From contig NZ_JAOTPO010000006.1 of NCBI RefSeq assembly GCF_029028005.1, forward strand, positions 124,001 through 188,000: 64,000 bases of DNA, read 5' to 3'. The notes below the pieces were generated by a model. It did no database searches. It was not told the origin of the DNA and was given only the letters and a program-made list of their open reading frames with translations. Position numbers and translations under genes: made by a program. Positions 1 to 9,353 of the stretch are shown here, in pieces (the first letter of the stretch is position 1; each line of letters begins with the position of its first letter). The DNA comes from Alkalihalobacterium chitinilyticum. GTDB lineage: Bacteria > Bacillota > Bacilli > Bacillales > Bacillaceae_F.

Positions 1-139
1 AAGAAGAAAGTTTAATTTTGTCTGCTAACGATCGACGGTCAATTTCAAGTTTAATGAGGTAGATAAAATCTTCACTTAATTTAAGTTCGATCGCTTTAAA
101 ATACGTTTCAATTAATAGATCATCTGATAGTTTCTTCAT
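1..139 (-). CDS. sda: Sporulation checkpoint inhibitor Sda (46 aa; stop codon cut by window edge)
   Basis: Sda binds the dimerisation domain of sporulation histidine kinases such as KinA and blocks autophosphorylation, so cells do not sporulate while replication is stressed or has just started. Reading leftward from the ATG at 139 gives 46 codons beginning [20 protein letters not shown], with the helical hairpin and the C-terminal DRRSL segment typical of the family. The B. subtilis protein is also 46 aa. Base 1 would be the first T of the stop codon, so only the stop is lost. A strong GAGGAGG ribosome-binding site precedes the start. The upstream side carries DnaA boxes (312-421), matching the known DnaA control of sda. 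Confidence 0.93.
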   Translation of the reverse strand, partial: MKKLSDDLLIETYFKAIELKLSEDFIYLIKLEIDRRSLADKIKLSS

Positions 140-311
140 TAATATTAACCTCCTCAAAAGGAAATTTACTTGGCGATTAAAAAGTAACGGTTAACGAGTA
201 TACTTTTATGTATTAAGCATGTTTTACTAGTTCGATTAATATACTAATAGGATTTCCAATTTGTTGTAACCTAATCCTAACATGTACAAAAAAATAGAAC
301 AACCGTTCGTT

Positions 312-421
312 TTATCCACAATTGACAGTGGATAACTTGTTGATTACTTGTTTATAAATGTAAAAATTCCATAATTTATAAGATGTTAATAGGTGAATAA
401 AGTTATCCACAGTGTAGATAA
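312..421. promoter_or_regulatory. DnaA-box cluster upstream of sda
   Basis: Two perfect TTATCCACA boxes lie at 312-320 and 403-411 on the + strand. Two one-mismatch boxes in the opposite orientation lie at 327-335 (TTATCCACT) and 413-421 (TTATCTACA). In B. subtilis sda transcription responds to DnaA through boxes in its upstream region, so this cluster most likely couples replication initiation to Sda synthesis. The boxes are 170-280 bp upstream of the sda start; the exact sda promoter was not identified. Confidence 0.75.
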
Positions 422-456
422 CAGCCAATTTTTGTCGAAAACTTTTTTAATTTTTT

Positions 457-672
457 TTGAAAAAAAAACGAATTCTTTCGAAATATCTCATATTTTTTAG
501 AGATACGTTGTCTAAAGCGACAGATTATTTTTTGAGCGCATTTTTACATAACATAAGCTGTTTCATAAATGCAGCAACTCCTCAAGATAAAATCATTGAA
601 ATAAACAGAAAAAAATTGTATACTTACGGTTTGATTAAAGGTTTGGAACATTTATCCTTTGATGACAAATAG
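457..672 (+). pseudogene. Possible truncated Spo0E-like reading frame
   Basis: A 71-codon frame opens at a TTG with no convincing ribosome-binding site. Its last third (around NRKKLYTYGLIKGLEH) resembles the first helix of Spo0E-type aspartyl-phosphate phosphatases, which have a pattern of R-K-x-L followed by G-L and G-L-x-H. The frame stops before the SQELD motif that defines the family, and I did not find that motif in the other frames just downstream. It may be a decayed Spo0E-like gene or chance. The rest of the 140-834 gap holds only the DnaA boxes and AT-rich DNA. Confidence 0.2.
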
Positions 673-834
673 AACACGTCAATTGCTATACCCGGAAAGA
701 AAAGATCTTACACATTTTCCAGAAAATCATTAGACATAAGAGGATAACAAGATACTTGTTTCAAATAATAGGAATAAGGAAAAGTGTAAAGAAAAAGTAA
801 ATCACTTAAAAGCACGAACATTGGAGGATGAATA

Positions 835-1941
835 GTGGAAGAAAGAGATATTATTTGTGCTGGTTGTGGTGTCAAAGTTCAATCCACTGATAAAAGTGAA
901 TTGGGGTATGCCCCAGCTTCAGCATTAGAACGCGATGTAATTATCTGTCAACGCTGCTTCCGTTTGAAACATTATAATGAAGTCCAAGATGTTAAATTAA
1001 CCGATGATGATTTCTTAAAAATCTTAAATACGTTAGGGAATACTAATTCTCTCATCGTAAAAATTGTTGATATCTTTGACTTCAATGGTAGTTGGTTACC
1101 TGGTTTACACCGTTTTGTAGGTAATAATGATGTCCTTTTAGTAGGTAATAAAGTCGATTTACTTCCTAAATCGCTGAACCCTAACAAATTGGTCAACTGG
1201 ATGAAGCGCTCATCAAAAGAATTAGGTTTGAAACCGATTGATGTGATGTTGATTAGCGCGGAAAAAGGACATGGTGTATTAGATGTTGCTAATCGGATTG
1301 AAGAATTGAGAAAAGGTAAAGATGTTTATGTTGTAGGTTGTACAAATGTCGGGAAGTCCACATTTATTAATCGGATCATTAAAGAATTCGGTGGAGATGA
1401 GGAGCAACTAATTACGACATCTCACTTTCCGGGAACGACCTTAGATATGATTGATATCCCTTTAGATGATGGCTCAGCTCTCTATGACACACCAGGTATT
1501 ATTAATCATCATCAAATTGCTCATTATATTGATAAAAAAGAATTAAAAACGATCACACCGAAAAAAGAAATCAAATCTATGGTGTTTCAACTAAACGAAG
1601 AACAAACATTATATTTCGGTGGTTTAGCAAGGTTTGATTATGTAGAGGGTGAAAGAGGTTCATTTGTTTGTTATTTCTCTAACGAAATTAATATTCATCG
1701 TACGAAATTAGAGAAGGCAGATGAGTTGTATCAAAATCACCTAGGTGAATTGTTGTCACCGCCGGGGCCAGAAACAAAAGAAAACCTGCCGGAACTAGTT
1801 AAACATGAATTTTACATCAAAGAAAAAAGCGATATTGTTTATTCAGGTTTGGGCTGGGTTTCGATACATCAAGAAAATGTACGCGTCCAAGCATACGCTC
1901 CTAAAGGTGTAGGTGTGACGATTCGACCAGCGCTCATTTAA
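835..1941 (+). CDS. yqeH: Circularly permuted GTPase YqeH, 30S ribosome biogenesis
   Basis: YqeH is a GTPase needed for assembly of the 30S subunit. The 368-aa protein starts at GTG 835 behind TTGGAGG. It has an N-terminal zinc finger (Cys8, Cys11, Cys38, Cys41) and the permuted order of GTPase motifs: NKVD (105-108, G4) comes first, then SAEKG (G5), the P-loop GCTNVGKS (168-175, G1) and DTPG (G3). It heads a tight run with aroE (14-bp gap), yhbY, nadD, yqeK, rsfS and yqeM, mixing ribosome maturation with NAD and shikimate metabolism exactly as in B. subtilis. The usual upstream neighbour yqeG is not present between sda and this gene. Confidence 0.97.
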   Translation: MEERDIICAGCGVKVQSTDKSELGYAPASALERDVIICQRCFRLKHYNEVQDVKLTDDDFLKILNTLGNTNSLIVKIVDIFDFNGSWLPGLHRFVGNNDVLLVGNKVDLLPKSLNPNKLVNWMKRSSKELGLKPIDVMLISAEKGHGVLDVANRIEELRKGKDVYVVGCTNVGKSTFINRIIKEFGGDEEQLITTSHFPGTTLDMIDIPLDDGSALYDTPGIINHHQIAHYIDKKELKTITPKKEIKSMVFQLNEEQTLYFGGLARFDYVEGERGSFVCYFSNEINIHRTKLEKADELYQNHLGELLSPPGPETKENLPELVKHEFYIKEKSDIVYSGLGWVSIHQENVRVQAYAPKGVGVTIRPALI

Positions 1942-1955
1942 AAGGGGAGAGAACG

Positions 1956-2795
1956 ATGGGGAAACTATTTGGATTGATTGGTCATCCGGTAAGTCATTCT
2001 ATGTCACCAAGTATGCATAATGATGCTTTTAGAAACCTAAACGTAAACCATCATTATCACGCTTTTGATGTAAAGGAAGAGGATCTTGAAGCTGCAATTT
2101 CAGGTATACGTGCATTAGGAATAAAGGGATTTAACGTAACTATTCCTCATAAAGTGAATGTGATGAAGTTTCTTGATGAGGTTGATGATGAAGCGAAATT
2201 AATTGGGGCTGTAAATACAGTTGTAAATGAAGATGGAAGATTAATCGGATATAACACAGATGGAGAAGGGTACTTACAATCATTATTAAAAGTAACTGGA
2301 CCAAACCTTCAGCAAATGAAGACAATGATCATTGGTGCCGGCGGAGCTGCACGCGCTGTGTTTACGGTTCTTTCCCGGTACGGGGTTTCCGATTTGCACA
2401 TTTCTAATCGTACAACAGAAAAAGCAGCTACACTTGCAAGTGAATGTAATTGCGGTCAGGCAAACGTCGGGGTTCTTTCAATAGAAGAAGCCGGGGAACG
2501 ATTGGCCGAATATCAATTAATTATAAATACAACTTCAGTTGGAATGAGTCCTCACACAGACGATATGCCGATTGTTTTGAAGAACTTAAGCGAGGCATCA
2601 GTCGTGAGTGACTTAATTTATAATCCCTTACAAACGAAATTTTTGCGTGAAGCAGAAGGAAAGGGAGCAACCATCATAAACGGAGTAGGAATGTTTGTGG
2701 AACAAGGGGCGCTCGCTTTTGAAAAGTGGACAGGTACTGCACCTGACCGCCAAAGAATGGAAAATATTGTATTACAACAACTAGGAGGATTTTAA
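1956..2795 (+). CDS. aroE: Shikimate dehydrogenase
   Basis: AroE reduces 3-dehydroshikimate to shikimate with NADPH in the aromatic amino acid pathway. The 279-aa length is typical. The shikimate-binding SHSMSPSMHN segment lies at 13-22, the catalytic Lys66 in NVTIPHK, Asn87 and Asp102 (NTDGEG) contact substrate, and GAGGAA at 127-132 forms the NADP-binding turn. The ATG follows an AGGGGAGAG site. The gene is 14 bp after yqeH and 5 bp before yhbY, so it is cotranscribed with them. Confidence 0.97.
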   Translation: MGKLFGLIGHPVSHSMSPSMHNDAFRNLNVNHHYHAFDVKEEDLEAAISGIRALGIKGFNVTIPHKVNVMKFLDEVDDEAKLIGAVNTVVNEDGRLIGYNTDGEGYLQSLLKVTGPNLQQMKTMIIGAGGAARAVFTVLSRYGVSDLHISNRTTEKAATLASECNCGQANVGVLSIEEAGERLAEYQLIINTTSVGMSPHTDDMPIVLKNLSEASVVSDLIYNPLQTKFLREAEGKGATIINGVGMFVEQGALAFEKWTGTAPDRQRMENIVLQQLGGF

Positions 2796-2800
2796 AATAC

Positions 2801-3094
2801 ATGTTAACGGGAAAACAAAAACGTTTTTTACGCTCAAAGGCACATCACCTCACACCGATTTTTCAAGTAGGAAAAGGCGGCGTGAATGAAAATATGATTA
2901 AACAAATTAACGATGCATTAGAAGCGAGAGAATTATTAAAAGTAAGCGTCTTACAAAATTGTGAAGATGATAAAGATGAAGTGGCCAATGATCTAACTAA
3001 AGGAGCCAGAGCTGAACTTGTTCAAGTGATTGGGAATACGATAGTACTGTACAAAGAATCAAGAGAAAATAAACAGCTGGAGCTCCCACAATAA
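2801..3094 (+). CDS. yhbY: CRM-domain RNA-binding protein YhbY/YqeI
   Basis: A 97-aa protein made of one CRM domain, an RNA-binding fold associated with pre-50S ribosomal particles. It begins MLTGKQKRFLRSKAHHLTPI, and the conserved GKGG loop that contacts RNA is at 24-27. It starts 5 bp after aroE behind CTAGGAGG and lies in the same operon as the ribosome-assembly factors YqeH and RsfS, which supports a role in ribosome maturation. B. subtilis calls it yqeI. Confidence 0.93.
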   Translation: MLTGKQKRFLRSKAHHLTPIFQVGKGGVNENMIKQINDALEARELLKVSVLQNCEDDKDEVANDLTKGARAELVQVIGNTIVLYKESRENKQLELPQ

Positions 3095-3114
3095 TTAGAA
3101 AAAAGGGGAGAAGG

Positions 3115-3714
3115 ATGGTGCGAAAAATCGGTATTCTTGGAGGTACTTTTGACCCTCCGCATATCGGACACTTACTTATTGCTCAAGAAGTGCTGGAGCA
3201 ATGTAAGTTAGATGAAATATGGTTTATGCCAGCAAATATTCCTCCCCATAAAAAAAACGATGAAGTATCATCTGTTACTGACCGTATTGAGATGGTAACG
3301 AAAGCAATTGAAGGTGTTGAGCAATTTACTGTATCTACTGTTGAGTTGGAGCGAAATGGGCCATCTTATACAGTAGACACATTAAAAGAGCTTAAAATGA
3401 AATTACCAGATGTTGAATTTTACTTTATTATCGGTGGAGATATGATTGAACAACTTCATACGTGGGAACGGATCGATGAGTTGTTTGAGTACGTGACGTT
3501 TGTAGGGCTGCAGCGACCTGGGTACTCACAATCTTCCAAGTATGCGGAGAAGTTGCAATTGTTAACAATCCCACAAGTGGACATTTCTTCATCAGATATT
3601 AGAGAAAGACTTAAGGAAGGGCGAGGTATTCGCTACTTTGTGCCTGAACAAGTCCGTCAGTTTATTGAGGAGAGACAGTTATATGGAACGAGCGCAAGCG
3701 TTAGAAATCGTTAA
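3115..3714 (+). CDS. nadD: Nicotinate-nucleotide adenylyltransferase
   Basis: NadD transfers AMP from ATP to nicotinate mononucleotide, giving deamido-NAD in NAD synthesis. The 199-aa protein has the nucleotidyltransferase signature GGTFDPPHIGH at 9-19 and the C-terminal ISSSDIR motif at 157-163 that binds ATP phosphates. The ATG at 3115 follows AAAGGGGAGA. The last 32 bp overlap the start of yqeK in another frame, indicating translational coupling. Confidence 0.96.
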   Translation: MVRKIGILGGTFDPPHIGHLLIAQEVLEQCKLDEIWFMPANIPPHKKNDEVSSVTDRIEMVTKAIEGVEQFTVSTVELERNGPSYTVDTLKELKMKLPDVEFYFIIGGDMIEQLHTWERIDELFEYVTFVGLQRPGYSQSSKYAEKLQLLTIPQVDISSSDIRERLKEGRGIRYFVPEQVRQFIEERQLYGTSASVRNR

Positions 3715-4249
3715 ACCACACTTAACCGAGCATCGTTATATTCATACAATCGGCGTGATGGAAACGGCTATACAACTTGCTGAACAAGAAGGGATCGATC
3801 AAAAAAAAGCGGAACTGGCTAGCGTTTTCCACGATTATGCTAAATTTCGGCCAAAAGAAGAAATGCGTCAACTCATCAAAGAGCAAAACTTAGGCATGGA
3901 TTTTCTTCACTATGGTGATGAACTGCTTCATGCCCCATGTGGAGCGTATTGGGTAAAACATGAGGTCGGAATTGACGATGTGGAAGTATTATCTGCGATC
4001 CGTTATCACACGACGGGAAAACCGGGGATGACGACGTTAGAAAAGGTTGTTTTTTTAGCTGACTATATTGAACCTGGGAGGCATTTTCCTGGTGTCGAAG
4101 AAGTGAGAGAAGCGGCTGCTAAAGACATGAATTATGCTTGTATAATGTCGTTACGTAATACAATGACATTTTTAATGAAAAAAGATCACCTCGTATACCC
4201 GGATACATTAGCCGCTTACAATCACTTAGTAACTGAATGGAAAAAATAA
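3683..4249 (+). CDS. yqeK: HD-domain Ap4A hydrolase YqeK
   Basis: YqeK is a symmetrical bis(5'-nucleosyl)-tetraphosphatase that splits Ap4A into two ADP. The open frame extends further upstream, but the ATG at 3683 has GAGGAGA nine bases before it and gives 188 aa, close to the B. subtilis length. Metal-binding HD residues are visible at His21, His50-Asp51, His83, His109 and Asp127. It overlaps the 3' end of nadD and is followed 16 bp later by rsfS, as in other Bacilli. Confidence 0.93.
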   Translation: MERAQALEIVKPHLTEHRYIHTIGVMETAIQLAEQEGIDQKKAELASVFHDYAKFRPKEEMRQLIKEQNLGMDFLHYGDELLHAPCGAYWVKHEVGIDDVEVLSAIRYHTTGKPGMTTLEKVVFLADYIEPGRHFPGVEEVREAAAKDMNYACIMSLRNTMTFLMKKDHLVYPDTLAAYNHLVTEWKK

Positions 4250-4265
4250 GGAGGTAATTAACTTA

Positions 4266-4619
4266 ATGGATGTAAAAAATGTATTAAAATTAGCTGTTAA
4301 TGCAATTGATGATAAGAGAGCCGAAGATATTGTTGTACTTAATATGAAGGGTGTTTCTTTAATTGCCGATTATTTTATCATTTGTCACGGGAACTCAGAT
4401 AAGCAAGTTCAGGCAATTGCACATGAATTAAAGAAAGTCGCTCAAGAAAACGGATTCGATTTAAAACGTTTAGAGGGGTTTGACCAAGCACGCTGGGTTC
4501 TTGTTGACTTAAATGACATTGTCGTTCATGTGTTCCACCGTGATGAGCGTTCATACTACAATTTAGAAAAACTATGGGGCGACGCACAAGTGATGGAGCT
4601 TGAAGGGGAACTACTGTAG
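4266..4619 (+). CDS. rsfS: Ribosomal silencing factor RsfS
   Basis: RsfS (YqeL, DUF143) binds ribosomal protein uL14 on the 50S subunit and prevents subunit joining when nutrients are scarce. The 117-aa sequence has the family hallmarks IADYFIICHGNSDKQVQAIA in the first half and ARWVLVDLNDIVVHVFHRDE in the second. It follows AAGGAGG and belongs to the yqeH operon, between yqeK and yqeM. Confidence 0.95.
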   Translation: MDVKNVLKLAVNAIDDKRAEDIVVLNMKGVSLIADYFIICHGNSDKQVQAIAHELKKVAQENGFDLKRLEGFDQARWVLVDLNDIVVHVFHRDERSYYNLEKLWGDAQVMELEGELL

Positions 4620-4637
4620 GGTAAATAGAAAGGAAAA

Positions 4638-5381
4638 ATGATGAACTACGAGCAGTTTGCTTATTTATATGATCAATTAATGAAGGACGCACCGTATGAC
4701 GAGTGGTTAAATTTCACAAAAGACAAGCTTCACCTATATTTACCAGAGGCTAGCGAGCTATTAGATGTTGGTTGCGGGACTGGCGAACTATTGCTTCGAT
4801 TAGCCAAAGCTGGGTACGATGTGACAGGGGTAGATTTATCGAGTGATATGTTAGTTGTTGCCAATAAAAAGGTAGAGGCTGAAAAGGTAACTGCGAAGTT
4901 GTTTGAGCAGGATATGAGAGATCTGGAAGGACTAGGTCATTTTGACGCTGTTCTTACGTATTGTGACAGTCTAAACTACTTACCGAATGAGGATGATGTT
5001 CAAGCTGCATTGTCAGCTTTTAACCGATCATTAAAAGATAATGGCTTATTAATCTTTGATGTTCATTCTTGTTATAAAATGGATGAAATCTTTACCGGGC
5101 AAGTTTTTGCGGATGCTGATGAACAGATCTCCTATATTTGGCAGGCGTTCGAAGGTGAGTATCCATATAGTGTGGAACACGATTTGACGTTTTTTGTTCA
5201 AAATGAAGATCAGACCTACACTCGTTATGAAGAGTTTCATGAACAGCGGACTTATAGTATTGACCAATATAAGCAGTGGTTAAAAGACGCGGGCTTTTCA
5301 GTCCTTGAAATCAGCGCAGACTTCGGTGGAGAGGTTACTGAAGTAAGTGAGCGAATTTTCTTTGTGGCGCAAAAAATATAA
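4638..5381 (+). CDS. yqeM: SAM-dependent methyltransferase YqeM
   Basis: A 247-aa class I methyltransferase of unknown substrate. The SAM-binding glycine loop LDVGCGTGELL begins at residue 42, the acidic residue ending strand 2 is in VTGVDLSSDM, and an aspartate in FEQDMRDL marks strand 3. Two adjacent ATGs (4638, 4641) follow a weak AAAGG site; the first is used here. It closes the operon that begins at yqeH, and a strong hairpin follows. Confidence 0.9.
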   Translation: MMNYEQFAYLYDQLMKDAPYDEWLNFTKDKLHLYLPEASELLDVGCGTGELLLRLAKAGYDVTGVDLSSDMLVVANKKVEAEKVTAKLFEQDMRDLEGLGHFDAVLTYCDSLNYLPNEDDVQAALSAFNRSLKDNGLLIFDVHSCYKMDEIFTGQVFADADEQISYIWQAFEGEYPYSVEHDLTFFVQNEDQTYTRYEEFHEQRTYSIDQYKQWLKDAGFSVLEISADFGGEVTEVSERIFFVAQKI

Positions 5382-5400
5382 GCAGGAATTTGAATATCAA

Positions 5401-5448
5401 CAAAGAATAAGACAAGAGACGAAGTAAAGTCTCTTGTCTTATTCTTTG
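5401..5448. terminator. Bidirectional terminator between yqeM and comER
   Basis: A perfect 20-bp stem (arms 5401-5420 and 5429-5448) with an 8-base loop lies between the convergent genes yqeM and comER. The arms begin CAAAGAATAA and end TTATTCTTTG. The right arm overlaps the last codons of comER, so one hairpin can stop both transcripts. Flanking T-tracts are short. Confidence 0.85.
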
Positions 5449-6275
5449 TATGTTTTAGATGAAAATTGTTGTTCAATCAACTCTTTGTCTTCGTAATACT
5501 TGGCATGTGTTTGTTGAAAAAGATGATCAAACATTGGGCCAATCTCTTCCTCTAATACTTTAATTCCTTCACCCGTGATGCCCCCAGGTACACAGACTCT
5601 TTGTTGTAATGTTGGTAATGTAAATACCTCTTTTTCCAACAGCTTACCCATTCCGATAATCATATTCGTTGCAAGTGTCGTTGCATCCTCATTTGTAATT
5701 TCGGTTTGTCTTACAGCCGCATCCACAAACCGTTGTAAAATGTAACTAAAAAAAGCAGGCCCGCAACTTACGATATCCGAAGCCACTCTCGTAACATTTT
5801 CATCAATGACAAGAGGGGTAGAAATATGACTCAGAAGGGAGGTGAGTACTTCTTTGTCTTTACTCGAACAACGGCTGCCGAAACTAAGTAGTGAAGGACC
5901 CGCGTGTGCACGGTTCAAAATACTTGGAATTGCTCTTGCCACTTTACAATTTACCATCTGTTCAAGCTGCTGGACGGAAATCGGACTTGTAATGGAAATG
6001 AGTAACTGACTGCTGTACAAATCCGCTTGAATCGATTCTAACAACGAGTGAAATTGTAAAGGTTTTACACAAATGAAAATGAAGTCCGTTTTCTGTACAA
6101 CCTCATTTGGTGTTTCACATACGTTAAGAGATTGGTGCTTTTTCTCAAGATTTTTTGCCTTTTCTAATGTGCGATTATGAATGAACAGCTGGGATGGAGT
6201 GACAGCTTTTGCTTCAATTAAGGAATCAATTAAAATGGTTCCCATGCTTCCTGTACCGATTATCCCAATATTCAT
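5439..6275 (-). CDS. comER: ComER, pyrroline-5-carboxylate reductase-like protein
   Basis: ComER is the P5C-reductase paralogue encoded beside the comE operon; in several Bacilli it affects sporulation and biofilm formation rather than proline synthesis. The 278-aa protein has the dinucleotide-binding motif GTGSMG at 7-12, a second-strand NRTLEKAKNL segment, and the conserved VPGGITGEGI near the C-terminus. The ATG at 6275 follows GGGAGGGATG on the minus strand. It is transcribed away from comEA, as usual, but a small gene lies between them. Confidence 0.9.
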   Translation of the reverse strand: MNIGIIGTGSMGTILIDSLIEAKAVTPSQLFIHNRTLEKAKNLEKKHQSLNVCETPNEVVQKTDFIFICVKPLQFHSLLESIQADLYSSQLLISITSPISVQQLEQMVNCKVARAIPSILNRAHAGPSLLSFGSRCSSKDKEVLTSLLSHISTPLVIDENVTRVASDIVSCGPAFFSYILQRFVDAAVRQTEITNEDATTLATNMIIGMGKLLEKEVFTLPTLQQRVCVPGGITGEGIKVLEEEIGPMFDHLFQQTHAKYYEDKELIEQQFSSKTYKE

Positions 6276-6387
6276 GTTGCATCCCTCCCTTTCCTCACGC
6301 TGTGCTACTAGGGGTTACAGAATGTCCTCTAGACAGTCTTTAAGGTAAATATATGAGGGATGCTATCGTATTATGTTTGTTTTTAAA

Positions 6388-6654
6388 TTAACCGTTTGTA
6401 TTCGATCTATTTGCGTATTCTGAAACCATTTCTTTTGTCACCGTTTTTCTAGTTGGAAAACCAAACTTCATCGCTATTCCGTTCATCTCATTTGTAATTT
6501 GATTAATTTCAGTAACTGAAAAATCCTTCCCATTCTTCGCATCAGCTACTACCTTTTCAATAGTTGCTTCACGCATGGCATCTAGTCTTTTAAATTCCGT
6601 TTGTCCATTTATATGGTTTTCAACCTGTTTAGATATCGCTAAGTGTACACTCAT
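6388..6654 (-). CDS. DUF2533/YpbS-like small protein
   Basis: An 88-aa soluble, mostly helical protein of unknown function. The C-terminal part with PTRKTVTKEMVSEYANR and the N-terminal MSVHLAISKQ recall the DUF2533 (YpbS) family of Bacillus; this assignment is from memory of the pattern. It lies on the minus strand between comER and comEA and its start is only about 40 bp from the comEA start, so the comEA promoter must lie within or very near this gene. There is no signal peptide or membrane segment. Confidence 0.6.
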   Translation of the reverse strand: MSVHLAISKQVENHINGQTEFKRLDAMREATIEKVVADAKNGKDFSVTEINQITNEMNGIAMKFGFPTRKTVTKEMVSEYANRSNTNG

Positions 6655-6693
6655 GTTTTTAACATCCTTTCCGAAAGCGAGGTGTAGTGATTG

Positions 6694-7305
6694 ATGAAAT
6701 TCTCCAAGCGTGAGCTAGTGCTCGTTAGTTTGATTGGAGTATTACTTCTAGTAGTAAGTTTAAGCTTTATTTTTAACTTTGACAACAACTCCGATGCAGA
6801 AGAATTAAATTGGTACTTTGAAGAAGAGGCGGACAATGAACAAGTTCCGGTTGAACAAAAATTTTCTATAATTGTCGATGTAAAAGGGCAAGTTGTGTTA
6901 CCCGGTGTTTACGAGCTTGAAGAGGGTCAAAGAATGAAAGACTTAATTGAATTAGCGGGGGGGTTAACGCCAGATGCAGATGAAATGAAAATTAACTTAG
7001 CAGCCATTCTATCTGATGCGATGGCGATTTATATCCCTAAAGTGGGGGAGGAAGATTCGACAATGATTGATTCAGTCATGGTCGGTAATGAATCATCAAC
7101 AAGTAAAAATGGAAAAGTTAATATTAATCAGGCAACAGCCGAAGAACTTCAAAAGCTCCCCGGTATTGGTCCGGCAAAAGCAACTGCTATCATTGCTTAT
7201 CGCGATGAAAATGGTCCCTTTCAAACAATTGATGACCTGCAGAATGTCTCAGGCATTGGTCCAAAATCGATTGAAAAAATGAGCGATGAAATAACAACTA
7301 GATAA
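6694..7305 (+). CDS. comEA: Competence DNA receptor ComEA
   Basis: ComEA is the membrane-anchored receptor that binds incoming double-stranded DNA and passes it to ComEC. The 203-aa protein has one N-terminal membrane segment (about 8-28), an acidic linker, an SLBB-like domain (IIVDVKGQVVLPGVYEL) and a C-terminal helix-hairpin-helix pair (KLPGIGPAKA, NVSGIGPKSI) that binds DNA. A TTG at 6691 directly precedes the chosen ATG at 6694; AGGTG at 6680-6684 fits the ATG better. Unlike B. subtilis, comEB does not follow directly: metY is inserted. Confidence 0.93.
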   Translation: MKFSKRELVLVSLIGVLLLVVSLSFIFNFDNNSDAEELNWYFEEEADNEQVPVEQKFSIIVDVKGQVVLPGVYELEEGQRMKDLIELAGGLTPDADEMKINLAAILSDAMAIYIPKVGEEDSTMIDSVMVGNESSTSKNGKVNINQATAEELQKLPGIGPAKATAIIAYRDENGPFQTIDDLQNVSGIGPKSIEKMSDEITTR

Positions 7306-7323
7306 CAGAAAACTCATAATACA

Positions 7324-7352
7324 TTGACAATTGGTTGGATTAAAGATATAAT
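7324..7352 (+). promoter_or_regulatory. Consensus sigma-A promoter for metY
   Basis: A perfect TTGACA (7324-7329) and a perfect TATAAT (7347-7352) are separated by exactly 17 bp. Transcription would start near 7359, leaving a leader of about 55 nt. That is too short for an S-box or T-box riboswitch, and no such structure is visible. This shows that metY is expressed independently of comEA. Confidence 0.88.
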
Positions 7353-7382
7353 CAGCGCAAAATTCATATAATTTCTATCTGA

Positions 7383-8699
<1,317 letters not shown>

Positions 8700-8707
8700 G
8701 CAGGATG

Positions 8708-8793
8708 AGGGTGACTCCTAAGTAGTTTGTACGCAGTATGATGTGATGACGTCCATTTTATTGTCGTATCACGTTACTGGAGTCACCTCTTTT
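8708..8793 (+). terminator. Long-loop hairpin terminator after metY
   Basis: GGTGACTCC (8710-8718) pairs with GGAGTCACC (8779-8787) and is followed by TCTTTTTC. The 60-nt interior contains further short pairing such as GTGAT with ATCAC. A similar GAGGGTGAC hairpin follows phoH at 59689-59798, so this may be a dispersed element serving as terminator. Confidence 0.6.
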
Positions 8794-8996
8794 TCTTGAG
8801 AAGAAACTTTTGGTTGGCAGGGGGCAGTAGAGGTCCGCGAAACGGGGATGTGGGATGTCAGCTTAGTTTTGCTGCAGCTGGCTGCGCGTTCGGCGTTTTA
8901 CTGGGAGAAGGGCTTCACATTCATATCGCTCGTTTCATAGGCTTCACAAGCTTCATGTGCTTAATAATAACTGGTAGCTGCAACATGGAATATGAT

Positions 8997-9130
8997 AGGG
9001 CACTGAAAGGCCTTTATTCGCTTCAAAAAGCCACTTTTGTTTACTTTAGGTAACTCAGAAGCCCTTATTTACTAGTTTTTATGGAGTTTTGTAATGATTT
9101 TAGGCAAATAGGGTCCTCTCAGTTCCCTAA
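8997..9130. repeat. Cluster of GGGCACT/AATAAGGG short repeats
   Basis: Three diverged copies of a roughly 22-25 bp unit occur here: 8997-9018 and 9051-9070 in one orientation (form GGGCACT..AGG.CCTTATT) and 9105-9130 in the other (AAATAGGGTCCTCT then CAGTTCCCTAA). The same unit recurs four times at 30222-30406. I see no credible gene in the 8794-9353 gap; the 85-codon frame at 8796-9053 has no ribosome-binding site and runs through the repeats. Confidence 0.6.
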
Positions 9131-9286
9131 TCCCTAAAGTCAAATGCTCCACAATTTGTTTTATATTTTTGCTCCAGACTTTCCTTCTAGTTTATTTTGT
9201 GCCACCTGTCGTGGTTTGACTACAGTGACAGTGCTATCTGCTCGGGGATGCTTCGGTCCATAAACGTGTCGCAACTTTTCTTACCA

Positions 9287-9314
9287 TTGACGCATGTTTC
9301 TGACGTTGGATAAA
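9287..9314 (+). promoter_or_regulatory. Candidate sigma-A promoter for comEB-comEC
   Basis: TTGACG (9287-9292) is followed after 16 bp by GATAAA (9309-9314), about 40 bp upstream of the comEB start. Because metY and a terminator-like hairpin separate comEB from comEA, the downstream half of the competence operon probably needs such a promoter. No clear ComK box was seen. Confidence 0.4.
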
Positions 9315-9353
9315 CTATAGACATAGAAGCCATTTTACTAGGAGTTGAAAAAG

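Noticed and set aside
8796-9053. 85-codon open frame after metY
   Set aside because: No ribosome-binding site, odd Cys/Gly-rich composition, no recognisable family, and it runs into the short-repeat cluster.
8997-9130. CRISPR array
   Set aside because: Repeat units are short, diverged, in both orientations and without uniform spacers; no cas genes are present.
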